Assembly: GCF_003574395.1 (NCBI RefSeq)
Contig: NZ_KZ984536.1
Coordinates: forward strand, 1-43,320
Length of the DNA stretch: 43,320 nucleotides
Reading direction: 5' to 3'
Origin: Tabrizicola thermarum
Lineage (GTDB): Bacteria; Pseudomonadota; Alphaproteobacteria; Rhodobacterales; Rhodobacteraceae
A program made the translations under genes and the position numbers. A model generated the notes under the pieces. The model searched no databases. It was given only the letters and a program-made list of their open reading frames with translations, and was not told where the DNA came from. Shown one piece after another: positions 12,761 to 20,771 of the stretch; the stretch's first letter is position 1, and each line of letters opens with the position of its first letter.

Positions 12761-13540
12761 ATGTCCGTCGAACCTGCCCCCTATGCCGTCCGACTGGCCA
12801 CCACGCCCGAGGACGTGACGGCCGCGCAGGCCTTGCGCTATCAGGTCTTCGTGCGCGAGCTTGGCGGTGACGGCCCGCTGGTCGACCATGACCGGGGATT
12901 GGAGCGCGACGACTTCGACCCGTATTTCGACCACCTGATCCTCGTCGACAGCCGCATCGACCCCGCCAGTCACGCCCATGTCATCGGCGCCTACCGCATC
13001 CTGCCCTCCGACCGCCGCGCCGCCGCAGGGCGGTTCTATTCCGAGACCGAGTTCGACCTGACCCCCCTCCTCGCCTCGGGCCGCAAGCTCCTGGAGCTCG
13101 GCCGGTCCTGCGTCCATGCCGATCATCGCGGCGGCACCGCGATGTTCCACCTCTGGAACGGGCTGGCCGAATATGTGCTCGACCGCGGGATCGAGGTGCT
13201 GTTCGGTGCCGCCTCCTTCCACGGCACCGACATCCCGGCCCTGGCCCAGCCGCTGGCCTATCTGCACCACAACCACCTTGCCCCGCCCGAGATGCGGGTC
13301 CGCGCCCTGCCCCCGCACCGGCAGGACATGGACCTGGTGCCGAAGGACCGGCTCGACCGCCGCGCCGCAATGGCGGCCACACCGGCGCTCATCAAGGCCT
13401 ACCTGCGGCTCGGCGGCTTTGTCGGCGACGGGGCCTGGATCGACCGCGATTTCAACACCACCGATGTCTGCCTGGTGATGGACACCGGCCAGATGTCGGC
13501 CCGCCACCGCGAGTTCTACATCCGCAAGGCCGGATCATGA
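12761..13540 (+). CDS. olsB: Ornithine N-acyltransferase OlsB
   Basis: Encodes 259 aa of the OlsB/acyl-homoserine-lactone-synthase-like GNAT family. OlsB transfers a 3-hydroxyacyl group from acyl carrier protein to the alpha amine of ornithine, making lyso-ornithine lipid. Family landmarks are ALRYQVFVRELGG, DHLILVD, VIGAYRILPSDRR, LELGRSCVHADHRGG and GAASFHGTD. The stop overlaps the start of olsA as ATGA, so the two enzymes are translationally coupled. This gene order is the standard ornithine-lipid operon of alphaproteobacteria. Confidence 0.92.
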   Translation: MSVEPAPYAVRLATTPEDVTAAQALRYQVFVRELGGDGPLVDHDRGLERDDFDPYFDHLILVDSRIDPASHAHVIGAYRILPSDRRAAAGRFYSETEFDLTPLLASGRKLLELGRSCVHADHRGGTAMFHLWNGLAEYVLDRGIEVLFGAASFHGTDIPALAQPLAYLHHNHLAPPEMRVRALPPHRQDMDLVPKDRLDRRAAMAATPALIKAYLRLGGFVGDGAWIDRDFNTTDVCLVMDTGQMSARHREFYIRKAGS

Positions 13541-14358
13541 CCACCTGGCAGGAGGTCCCGCCCCCTCCCCTGCGCATCACCCCCCTCGGCTGGCTGCGCG
13601 TGCTTTGGCGCGGCGCGCTGATCGGCGGCCTCACCTACGGCGGGCTTGTCGTTCTTCTTCTGATCCGCCTCGTCGAATGGCCCATGTGCGGTCAGTCGCG
13701 CCCCGTCACGCCCTACATCACCCGTTTCGTCTGCCGCTCCGCGCTGCGCCTGATGCGCCTGCCGCTTGTCGTCCACGGCACGCCCATGACCCGACCCGGA
13801 GCGATCGTGGCCAACCATTCCTCATGGCTCGACATTTTCGTGCTGAACGCGGCGCAGACCGTCTACTTCGTCGCCAAGGCCGAGGTCGCCGACTGGCCCG
13901 GCATCGGCTGGCTTGCCCGTGCGACCGGCACCATCTTCATCGCCCGCAAGGGGACCGAGGCGAAGAAACAGCAGCAGGTGCTGGAAAGCCGCCTGCAGGC
14001 CGGCCACAGGCTCCTGTTCTTCCCCGAAGGCACCTCGACCGACGCGATCCGCGTGCTGCCCTTCAAGTCCACCCTGTTCCAGGCCTTCTTCTCGCCCGCC
14101 CTCGAACGCACGATGCACATCCAGCCCGTCACCGTGGTCTTCCACGCCCCGGACGGCGAGGACCCGCGCCATTACGGCTGGTGGGGCGACATGGATTTCG
14201 CCAGCCATCTTGTGAAGACCCTGGCCACCCCCCGTCAGGGCCGGGTTGAAGTGTTCTTCCACCCCGAAGTGCCCGTCGACGCTTTTCCGGACCGCAAGTC
14301 CCTGTCGCAGCATTGCGAACGGGTGATCCGAACCGCCCATGTGAAGGCCGTGGCCTGA
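13537..14358 (+). CDS. olsA: Lyso-ornithine lipid O-acyltransferase OlsA
   Basis: Encodes 273 aa of the PlsC/1-acylglycerol-3-phosphate acyltransferase family. It adds the second acyl chain to lyso-ornithine lipid at the inner membrane. The catalytic HX4D motif is NHSSWLD (H94, D99), the substrate motif is FFPEGTST (163-168), and one N-terminal membrane segment lies at about residues 27-45. The context beside olsB decides the ornithine-lipid assignment over a general phosphatidate role; OlsA enzymes can also do the latter. Confidence 0.9.
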   Translation: MTTWQEVPPPPLRITPLGWLRVLWRGALIGGLTYGGLVVLLLIRLVEWPMCGQSRPVTPYITRFVCRSALRLMRLPLVVHGTPMTRPGAIVANHSSWLDIFVLNAAQTVYFVAKAEVADWPGIGWLARATGTIFIARKGTEAKKQQQVLESRLQAGHRLLFFPEGTSTDAIRVLPFKSTLFQAFFSPALERTMHIQPVTVVFHAPDGEDPRHYGWWGDMDFASHLVKTLATPRQGRVEVFFHPEVPVDAFPDRKSLSQHCERVIRTAHVKAVA

Positions 14359-14482
14359 ACCCTCCATCCGCGTCGATTTCCTGCTCATTTCCCGGAAACG
14401 CCTGCGAGGGACCTTCTCCCTCACCCGCAAGGCGCCGCGGCGAAAAGGCGCGCGGGGTGCAAGGCCGGGCAACCGCCTGACG

Positions 14483-15778
14483 TCAGCGCAGGCGCCGCAG
14501 CAGATCGAGGCTCGGCTCGCCCGTCACCGGAACCCCGACACTCGCCTGCCAGGCGCTGATCGCGGCCTTGGTCTTCGCGCCGATCACCCCGTCCGTGCCG
14601 CCGGTATCGAACCCCTTCGCAGTCAGCAGCCGCTGCAACTCCTGCCGGTCGGCCTTCGTCAGGCCATTGGCATCCGGCCCGAACGACGCCAGCACCGGCC
14701 CGCGCCCCACCAGGCGGTCCGACAGGTGCCCGACCCCGATCGCGTAGTTCTGCGCATTGTTGTAGCGCAGGATGGTCGCAAAATTCTGCGTCAGCAGGAA
14801 ATACGGGGCCCCGCCGCCGTTGCCGCCCGCGATGATCGACCCGCCCGCCAGGGCCCGCCCGTCCGCCGCGCGGACACCCAGCGCCTGCCACTCCGCCGCC
14901 GACTTGCCCTTGCCGCGACCCAGAAGCTCCGCATCGAAGCCGCCCGGCAGCGTGACCTCCATCCCCCAGGGCAGACCGCGCGTCCAGCCCGACTTCGCCA
15001 GATAGGCCGCTGTCGAAGCCAGCGCATCCGTAGGGTCCTCCGACCAGATGTCGCGCCGCCCGTCGCCGGTGAAATCCACCGCGAAGGCAAGGTAGCTGGT
15101 CGGGATGAACTGGGTATGCCCCATCGCGCCCGCCCAGCTGCCCGTCATCTGACCGGGCGACACATCCCCCGCCTGCAGGATCTTCAGCGCCGCGACCAGC
15201 TGCCCCTCGAAGAACTCAGCCCTGCGACCCTCATAGGCCAGCGTCGACAGGGCCGAGATAACCGGCACATTGCCCCGCCTTGTGCCGAAGAAACTCTCCA
15301 GCCCCCAGATCGCCGCGACGACATTGCCCTCGACGCCGTAACGGCTTTCGATGGCCGACAGGGTGCCGGCATATTGCGCGTATTTCTGGCGGCCGAGGCT
15401 CACCCGTTCGTCCGAGGCGGCGATGTTCAGGTAATCCTCCAGCGTCCGGGTGAATTCGGTCTGGTTGCGGTCCTTCTCGATCACTTCGGGGATGAAGCCC
15501 GCGCCCCGGAAGGCCGCGTCGATGGTGCCTTGGCTGATGCCGCGCCCCGCCGCCCGGCCCTTGAACCCCTCGACCCAGGCGTCCCAGCCTGCATCCGGCA
15601 CGATCCGCGGCGCCGGATCCGGCGCACGAAATCCGACGCCACCTGAGCGGCCACCACTCACACAGGCCGACAGCAAGGCCGCCATCCCCAGCAACAGCGC
15701 GCCGCGCCGGGTGAAACCGTCTGAAAATGCCGTCTCCTGCATCGCGTCGCCTGCCATCTGCTCTTGTTGTCCCGCCAT
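14483..15778 (-). CDS. Lytic murein transglycosylase (MltB family) lipoprotein
   Basis: Encodes up to 431 aa. It cleaves peptidoglycan glycan strands in the periplasm to give 1,6-anhydro ends. The N terminus has a lipoprotein signal: RRGALLLGMAALLSAC with lipobox Cys39. The transglycosylase domain (about 60-345) carries the catalytic Glu161 in AAIWGLESFFGTRRG, plus QMTGSWAGAMGHTQFIPTSY and the VDFTGDGRRDIW block. A C-terminal peptidoglycan-binding domain occupies about 365-431. The ATG at 15742 (preceded by AGG) is an alternative start that keeps the signal peptide. Confidence 0.9.
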   Translation of the reverse strand: MAGQQEQMAGDAMQETAFSDGFTRRGALLLGMAALLSACVSGGRSGGVGFRAPDPAPRIVPDAGWDAWVEGFKGRAAGRGISQGTIDAAFRGAGFIPEVIEKDRNQTEFTRTLEDYLNIAASDERVSLGRQKYAQYAGTLSAIESRYGVEGNVVAAIWGLESFFGTRRGNVPVISALSTLAYEGRRAEFFEGQLVAALKILQAGDVSPGQMTGSWAGAMGHTQFIPTSYLAFAVDFTGDGRRDIWSEDPTDALASTAAYLAKSGWTRGLPWGMEVTLPGGFDAELLGRGKGKSAAEWQALGVRAADGRALAGGSIIAGGNGGGAPYFLLTQNFATILRYNNAQNYAIGVGHLSDRLVGRGPVLASFGPDANGLTKADRQELQRLLTAKGFDTGGTDGVIGAKTKAAISAWQASVGVPVTGEPSLDLLRRLR

Positions 15779-15818
15779 GATACAGGCGCGAGGCGCAAGG
15801 CCAAGACCGCAATCGTAA

Positions 15819-15838
15819 GGTGGGCAATATTGCCCACC
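15819..15838. repeat. 20-bp perfect palindrome upstream of transglycosylase
   Basis: GGTGGGCAATATTGCCCACC is a perfect palindrome 40 bp upstream of the transglycosylase start, nested in a slightly longer imperfect GTA...TAC repeat. Its form resembles abundant intergenic palindromes of Rhodobacterales. It could be a dispersed repeat or an operator. Confidence 0.65.
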
Positions 15839-15877
15839 CTACCCCTGCGCGAAGGGGTCAACCGGTCGGGAACGTGC

Positions 15878-15945
15878 CTAACCGTTCCTGAATGCCAAAA
15901 AGCAAGTCTTTGAAATCACTGATCTGGAAGGACTGTCCGCGCGTG
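15878..15945. repeat. Dispersed intergenic repeat, copy 2
   Basis: This segment repeats the block order of the element at 5476-5550: TTCCTGAATGCC, then CTTTGAAATCA, then CTGGAA, ending in CCGCGCG. It lies just 3' of the TrmJ-like stop codon on the minus strand, the same relative place as copy 1. Confidence 0.5.
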
Positions 15946-15956
15946 GTCAGCCCACC

Positions 15957-16694
15957 TCAGTCACCCTGCTTCTTCAGCTTCCAGGCGATCTGCCGCAGCA
16001 TCCCGTGGAAGGTCTGCACCTCGGCCCGGGTCAGCCCCAGCCGCCCCCACATGTTGCGCAGGTTGGCCTTCATCCCCTCCACCTTCGTCTCGGGAAAGAA
16101 GAACCCCGCCGCCTCCAGCCGCTCCTCGAAATGATCCGCCAGCCGGTCAACCTCCTCCCGGCTGGCAAACTCGGTCCGGGCCAGTTCCATGATGGAGGGA
16201 GGAACCGTGGCCCCCTGCCGCTGCCATTCATATCCCAGCAGCAGCACGCATTGCGCGAGGTTCAGCGAGGGGAAATCGGGGTTCACCGGCACGGTCACGA
16301 TCGCATTGGCCCGGACGATGTCGTCGTTCTCCAGTCCCGCCCGTTCCGGCCCGAAGAGCACGCCCACCCGCTTGCCCTCTGCCCCCATCGCGCGGGCCAT
16401 CTCCATCGCGCGTTCGGGGGTGACGACCTCCTTCACCAGCTCGCGCCCTCTTGCGGTGGTGGCGAAGACGAAATCGCAGTCGGCAATCGCCCCCGGCAGG
16501 TCCGCAAACAGCCCCGCGTGATCCAGGAGCCGCCCCGCGCCCGAGGCCATCGCCACCGCCTTCGGGTTCGGCCAGCCATCGCGCGGCCCCACGACCCGCA
16601 TCCGTTCAAGTCCGAAATTGAGCATGGCCCGCGCGGCGGCCCCGATGTTCTCGCCCATCTGCGGACGGACAAGGATGAAAACCGGAGGGATCAT
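15957..16694 (-). CDS. TrmJ-like tRNA/rRNA methyltransferase (SpoU family)
   Basis: Encodes 245 aa of the SPOUT superfamily. TrmJ 2'-O-methylates position 32 of certain tRNAs using S-adenosylmethionine. The start at MIPPVFILVRPQMGENIGAAAR is supported by AAGGTGG upstream. The knot motifs are visible: LFGPERAGLENDDI (motif 2) and VPVNPDFPSLNLAQCVLLLGYEW (motif 3). The longer C-terminal part (EVDRLADHFEERLEAAGFF) is the TrmJ-type extension. RNA target is inferred from the family only. Confidence 0.88.
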   Translation of the reverse strand: MIPPVFILVRPQMGENIGAAARAMLNFGLERMRVVGPRDGWPNPKAVAMASGAGRLLDHAGLFADLPGAIADCDFVFATTARGRELVKEVVTPERAMEMARAMGAEGKRVGVLFGPERAGLENDDIVRANAIVTVPVNPDFPSLNLAQCVLLLGYEWQRQGATVPPSIMELARTEFASREEVDRLADHFEERLEAAGFFFPETKVEGMKANLRNMWGRLGLTRAEVQTFHGMLRQIAWKLKKQGD

Positions 16695-16899
16695 GCGCCA
16701 CCTTTGCGAAAGCCTTGCCGCCAGATAGGCCAGCCCCCGTCGACTGACAAGAAGAGCCGCCGATGGCCCGGTCAAGGCTGACGCCCTTCGCGGCGCGCCT
16801 CCACCCATGGTGCCTGCCGCGGCTCGGGCCCTGCCCCCCGGTAGCCAAGCCCGCAAAACGCTGATAGACGGGCCGGAAACCTGACGCCCGGAGCCCGAA

Positions 16900-17520
16900 A
16901 TGGCCGCAGACGACCGCCCGCAGATCACCCTCATCACCCCCCCGACCTTCGATGCCGAAACCTTCTCTGACCGGATCGGTCGCATCCTTGACGGGACCGA
17001 GATCGCCTGCCTGCGGCTGTCGCTCGGCACCCGCGACGAGGACATCCTGATGCGCGCCGCCGATGCCGCGCGCGAGGCGGCCCATGCCCGCGACGTTGCC
17101 GTGGTGATCGACAACCACCTGATCCTGGCCGAGCGCCTGGGCCTTGACGGGGTCCACCTGACCGACGGGGCGCGGACTGTGCGCAAGGCCCGCAAGGACC
17201 TGGGCGCCGATGCCATCGTGGGCGCCTTCTGCGGTGCATCGAAACATGACGGGATGACGGCCGGCGAGGCCGGGGCGGATTACGTCAGTTTCGGCCCGAT
17301 CGGCGCCACCGCTCTGGGCGACGGCAGCCAGGCCCCGTTCGAGCTTTTCGAATGGTGGTCCGAAGTGATCGAGGTGCCGATCGTCGCCGAGGGCGCGCTG
17401 ACCGCCGAACTGGTGGCCAGGTTCGGCCCCGTGACCGATTTCTTCGCCGTGGGCGAAGAGATCTGGTCAGCCGAGGACCCTCTCGCAGCCCTCAAGGCCC
17501 TGATCGCACCACTCGGCTGA
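16900..17520 (+). CDS. Thiamine phosphate synthase-like protein (ThiE/TenI)
   Basis: Encodes 206 aa with a TIM-barrel pattern of the ThiE/TenI family. Supporting segments are QITLITPP, VVIDNHLILAERLGLDGVHLTDG, VGAFCGASKHDGMTAGEAGADYVSFGPIG and the C-terminal FFAVGEEIW. In true ThiE the SKH/S-HS-E and phosphate-binding loops bind the pyrimidine pyrophosphate; the GCASKHD-like segment suggests partial conservation. The lack of neighbouring thi genes leaves room for a TenI-type or uncharacterised role. It is divergent from the TrmJ-like gene. Confidence 0.8.
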   Translation: MAADDRPQITLITPPTFDAETFSDRIGRILDGTEIACLRLSLGTRDEDILMRAADAAREAAHARDVAVVIDNHLILAERLGLDGVHLTDGARTVRKARKDLGADAIVGAFCGASKHDGMTAGEAGADYVSFGPIGATALGDGSQAPFELFEWWSEVIEVPIVAEGALTAELVARFGPVTDFFAVGEEIWSAEDPLAALKALIAPLG

Positions 17521-17627
17521 TCCCGCTCGCCGTCAGTCCGACCACCAGATACGGCAGATCGGCCCCCGAATGGCCTGACGTCATCACCCCCGGCGCTGTC
17601 CGGCGGCGACAGGCAAGAGCCGATGCC

Positions 17628-18179
17628 CTAGTCCAGCTTGCGGATATAGGTCCAGGTCGGGACGTTCACCCCGCGCGCGACCGAGAAGCTTTCGGCGTCG
17701 CCCAGGTACTGGAAGCCCGCATTCGTCAGAACCCGCGCCGAGCCCGGATTGTCCTGGAACACCTCGGCGAACATGGTGCAGTTCTTCTGCGGGTTGGCCG
17801 TCACCAGCGCCTGCACGGCGGCCGAGGCGATGCCATGGTTCCAGAAGGCGGGGGCCACCCAGAACGCCACCTCGGACTGGTTGCGGTCCATCTTCTTCAG
17901 GCTGATGACCCCCAGCACCTCGGGCAGGCCCGACCGGGTACCATCCATGACCCAGATGTCCTCATCGCCGCCGAAGGTCATCGCGCGGGCGCAGAAAGCC
18001 TCGGCCGCGCCAGGCGGCAGGGGATGGGGAATGCCCTGGGTCGCTTCGGCCACACGCCTGTCACCGGCATAGAGCGCAAACAGCCCTGCATCGGACTTTC
18101 GCACCGGGCGCAAGGTGAAACGGTCGGTCACGATCTCGACCGGGGGGACGGGGGCGGTGGCGATCTTCTCCAGTATCAT
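17628..18179 (-). CDS. GNAT family N-acetyltransferase (RimJ/RimL-like)
   Basis: Encodes 183 aa. The ATG at 18179 is chosen because a strong AAAGGAGGG site lies 6 nt upstream; that site would be inside the coding region of any earlier start. The fold shows TDRFTLRPVRKSDAG at the N terminus, LGVISLKKMDRNQSEVAFWVAPAFWNHGIASAAV (acetyl-CoA binding motif A region) and DNPGSARVLTNAGFQYLG (motif B). It is downstream of rpmA on the same strand, beyond a terminator. Confidence 0.85.
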   Translation of the reverse strand: MILEKIATAPVPPVEIVTDRFTLRPVRKSDAGLFALYAGDRRVAEATQGIPHPLPPGAAEAFCARAMTFGGDEDIWVMDGTRSGLPEVLGVISLKKMDRNQSEVAFWVAPAFWNHGIASAAVQALVTANPQKNCTMFAEVFQDNPGSARVLTNAGFQYLGDAESFSVARGVNVPTWTYIRKLD

Positions 18180-18308
18180 GGCTTCCCTCCTTTGAAGCAC
18201 ATGTGGGGATTGTCGGTTGCCCGTGCAATCGCCCGAATGTTTGGCCCTTTCGGGGTGAGGTCGTGACGCCCTGCCACAATCTCTGCGTGAGGCCCCGGAA
18301 ACGAGAAA

Positions 18309-18334
18309 GGGGACCGGCCCTTCGGCCGATCCCC
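18309..18334 (-). terminator. Rho-independent-type terminator of rplU-rpmA
   Basis: On the minus strand, a GGGGA...TCCCC outer stem and CGGCC...GGCCG inner stem, separated by one mismatch, close a 4-nt loop (18320-18323). The hairpin is followed by CTTTCTCGTTT. It lies 30 bp after the rpmA stop codon and before the GNAT gene. Confidence 0.75.
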
Positions 18335-18363
18335 CATCTACAATCCGATTGTAAAGGTTCGGC

Positions 18364-18633
18364 TTACTCGGCTGCCTCCTGGACGGGGAGCACCGAAATG
18401 AAAGTGCGGCCCTTGAGACCTTTCTTGAAGGTCACGCGGCCCTCGACCATCGCAAAGATGGTGTGATCGGTGCCCATGCCGACGCCTTCGCCCGGGAACC
18501 ACTGGGTCCCGCGCTGACGGCAGATGATGTTGCCCGGAATGGCATGCTGGCCGCCGAACAGTTTCACGCCAAGGCGACGACCGGCCGAGTCGCGGCCGTT
18601 GCGGGACGAACCGCCTGCTTTCTTGTGTGCCAT
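18364..18633 (-). CDS. rpmA: 50S ribosomal protein L27
   Basis: Encodes 89 aa, full length for bacterial L27, which sits near the peptidyl transferase centre. The N terminus [20 protein letters not shown] is the invariant family signature, followed by LGVKLFGGQ and [21 protein letters not shown]. It begins 6 bp after the rplU stop codon and is co-transcribed with it. A terminator follows. Confidence 0.98.
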   Translation of the reverse strand: MAHKKAGGSSRNGRDSAGRRLGVKLFGGQHAIPGNIICRQRGTQWFPGEGVGMGTDHTIFAMVEGRVTFKKGLKGRTFISVLPVQEAAE

Positions 18634-18639
18634 GGGGTG

Positions 18640-19086
18640 TTACTCCTGCGCTGCAGCGGCCTTGGCGGCGCGCTTCGGTTTCTCGGCCTTCTCGGCGGGC
18701 TTGGCCGCACCGGGGGCTTCGTGGGCGGCGCGGCGGGCGGCAACGGTGCCGATCGCGGCCTTCACGCCGGTCTTTTCGGCGCCCTTCTCCAGCACCTCGG
18801 TCACGCGGACCAGCGTCAGGTGCTGACGATGGCCCTTGGTGCGCTGGGAGGAATGCTTCCGGCGGCGCTTGACATAGTGGATGGTCTTTTCGCTCTTGAT
18901 CTGGTCGATGACCTCGGCCTGGACGGCCGCGCCCTTGACCATCGGCGCACCCACGGTGGTGCCGACCATCAGGATGTCGTTGAACTGGATCTTTTCGCCA
19001 GCGACGGCATCAAGCTTTTCAACGCGCAGAACGTCACCCGCCTGCACCTTGTACTGCTTGCCGCCGGTCTTGAGGACCGCAAACAT
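18640..19086 (-). CDS. rplU: 50S ribosomal protein L21
   Basis: Encodes 148 aa. Residues 1-102 are the standard L21 domain (MFAVLKTGGKQYKVQAGDVL, HYVKRRRKHSSQRTKGHRQHLT), which binds 23S rRNA domain II. Beyond it is a tail of about 45 residues rich in Ala, Lys, Glu and Pro, an extension common in alphaproteobacterial L21. It is first gene of the rplU-rpmA operon with a recognisable promoter about 150 bp upstream. Confidence 0.97.
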   Translation of the reverse strand: MFAVLKTGGKQYKVQAGDVLRVEKLDAVAGEKIQFNDILMVGTTVGAPMVKGAAVQAEVIDQIKSEKTIHYVKRRRKHSSQRTKGHRQHLTLVRVTEVLEKGAEKTGVKAAIGTVAARRAAHEAPGAAKPAEKAEKPKRAAKAAAAQE

Positions 19087-19243
19087 GGGTCTTTCCTTCC
19101 ATTGCTCCGCGCCCTGTGGCCCCCCTCACGGGTGTTTCGGACCGCCTCTCGAAAGATTTGGCCCGCCTCGGACAGCGCGCCCTTGCGGGCGTCATGAATA
19201 TGTGAACCCGGGCCAGGAGTCGCCTCCGGATCCGGGATGCGCG

Positions 19244-19272
19244 CTTATGCGGTGAAGCAGGTCAAGTGTCAA
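19244..19272 (-). promoter_or_regulatory. Sigma-70-type promoter for rplU-rpmA
   Basis: On the minus strand TTGACA (19272-19267), a 17-nt spacer and CATAAG (19249-19244) form a near-consensus housekeeping promoter. Transcription would begin near 19237, leaving a leader of about 150 nt before the rplU ATG. Confidence 0.65.
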
Positions 19273-19282
19273 GCGCCCTGCA

Positions 19283-20134
19283 TCAGATATCGCGGCCCTG
19301 CATCGCCTGCCCTGCAGCCCGGCCGAGATCGTGGGAAACCTGCCGGAAGACCCGGTCGAAGGCGGTGAACAGGGCCGCGTTCAGCCGCTGTCCGGCCGGG
19401 CTTTCCCAGAAGGCGATGTAGGCCTCCATCTCGTCCTTGCTCAGGGGCGCATAGGCGAGGCCGAGATAGGCGTAAAGCCAGGTCGAGGTGTCCGCGCGGA
19501 TCTGGTCTTCCTGCCCCCAGATGTCGGACAGGATCTGGTCTTCGGGCATGTCCGGGCCGTAGGCTCCGGTCCCGGCGATGCCGGTCATGAAGGCAAGGTT
19601 GCCCGACATCGACCCGGCCACGTTCATCTCCAGCAGATCGGCCGCCTCGATCATCCGGCGAATCTGGGCGACCTTGGGGTCACGCGCCGCCGCCGCGTCA
19701 TCGGCCGCGACCCGAGCGGCCTCTTCCGCTGCGGTGTCCAGAAACGCCCGGCGCGCCTCGATCTCCAGCCCGACGATCTTGCGGCCGAGGTCCGAGCCGA
19801 AGAAAGCCACGATCGCGTCGACGGTTTCGGGGTCGGCGCCCAGCTGCTCGGTCAGGGCGGCGTCGAAGCCCGCGCGCAGTCGGCCCGTGTCGTAAATGGC
19901 AGAGACGGCATCCTTCCACGCCGCACCGCCGCCCGAGGGGAACATGTCCGCTTCAAGCGTGGTGCCATGAGCCAGACCTTCGTCCCGCAGCACGGCGAAC
20001 AGGGCATCAAGTTGCAGGACCTCGCCCAGCTTGTCCGCCGCAACCTCGGTCGTCGCCCTGTCTGCAACGGTCTCGGCCGCGAGCGGTGTTGCGATGGCAA
20101 GGACGGCGGCAAGGACAAGACGGGACAGAAGCAT
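19283..20134 (-). CDS. DUF2059-like exported protein
   Basis: Encodes 283 aa from the ATG at 20134, which starts a clear Sec signal peptide (MLLSRLVLAAVLAIATPLAA, cleavage after A-A before ETVADR). The mature part is helical and Ala-rich. The C-terminal block LSKDEMEAYIAFWESPAGQRLNAALF resembles the DUF2059 repeat, in which residues near FY..P.G are conserved. The protein is probably periplasmic; its role is unknown. An upstream in-frame TTG would place the signal peptide internally and is rejected. Confidence 0.75.
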   Translation of the reverse strand: MLLSRLVLAAVLAIATPLAAETVADRATTEVAADKLGEVLQLDALFAVLRDEGLAHGTTLEADMFPSGGGAAWKDAVSAIYDTGRLRAGFDAALTEQLGADPETVDAIVAFFGSDLGRKIVGLEIEARRAFLDTAAEEAARVAADDAAAARDPKVAQIRRMIEAADLLEMNVAGSMSGNLAFMTGIAGTGAYGPDMPEDQILSDIWGQEDQIRADTSTWLYAYLGLAYAPLSKDEMEAYIAFWESPAGQRLNAALFTAFDRVFRQVSHDLGRAAGQAMQGRDI

Positions 20135-20332
20135 GGGCGGCGATCCGGAAATGGCGGACCCTTTGCCCGCCCGCCCAGAGGTAGCCCCTTCGCCGGGCCT
20201 TGCCAAGGCTCGCCCCCCGCAACTGCCCGTGATCCCGGCACTCTGCGCCCTGCAGGGAAACCGCCGATTGCCCCTTGCGCATCGCGCGGCTCCCGGCTAT
20301 CCACCGCGCCACATAGACGACCCCTGAAGCGC

Positions 20333-20422
<90 letters not shown>

Positions 20423-20771
20423 CTTGCCCTCGCGAAAGCGTTCTCCCGATCCGGCTGCGGCGGGATTTTTCCGTTGTTTTCGAGGGTTATGCGGGAGGGG
20501 CTGAGCACTGCCCCTGCCGCCAAGAGCCCCGAAAGCGGTCTCTCTGGACCGATATTCTCCGGACCTGTTGCCTGCGCGGATTTGGTGAAGTTCTACAAGT
20601 CTCTGAAAATGGAGCTTTTTTTCACGTCCGGCTGAACACTTCGATCTCAGGGGCATCTACCGGATGGGACAAAAATCGAACAGGTGCCTGCCCAAGCCGA
20701 TAGACGCGGCCGCATCTCAACTATAGGCTTCTCCCGATCTAGCAGGCAACTGAACGGAACGGGCCAACCGT
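20423..20771. other. Gene-free spacer after tRNA-Ser
   Basis: No coding region is supported in these 349 bases. The composition shifts from GC-rich to noticeably more A/T-rich around 20580, where ATGGAGCTTTTTTTCACG occurs. No second copy of the tRNA 3' end was noticed here. The spacer probably holds the tRNA terminator and the promoter for the McrB-like gene. Confidence 0.4.
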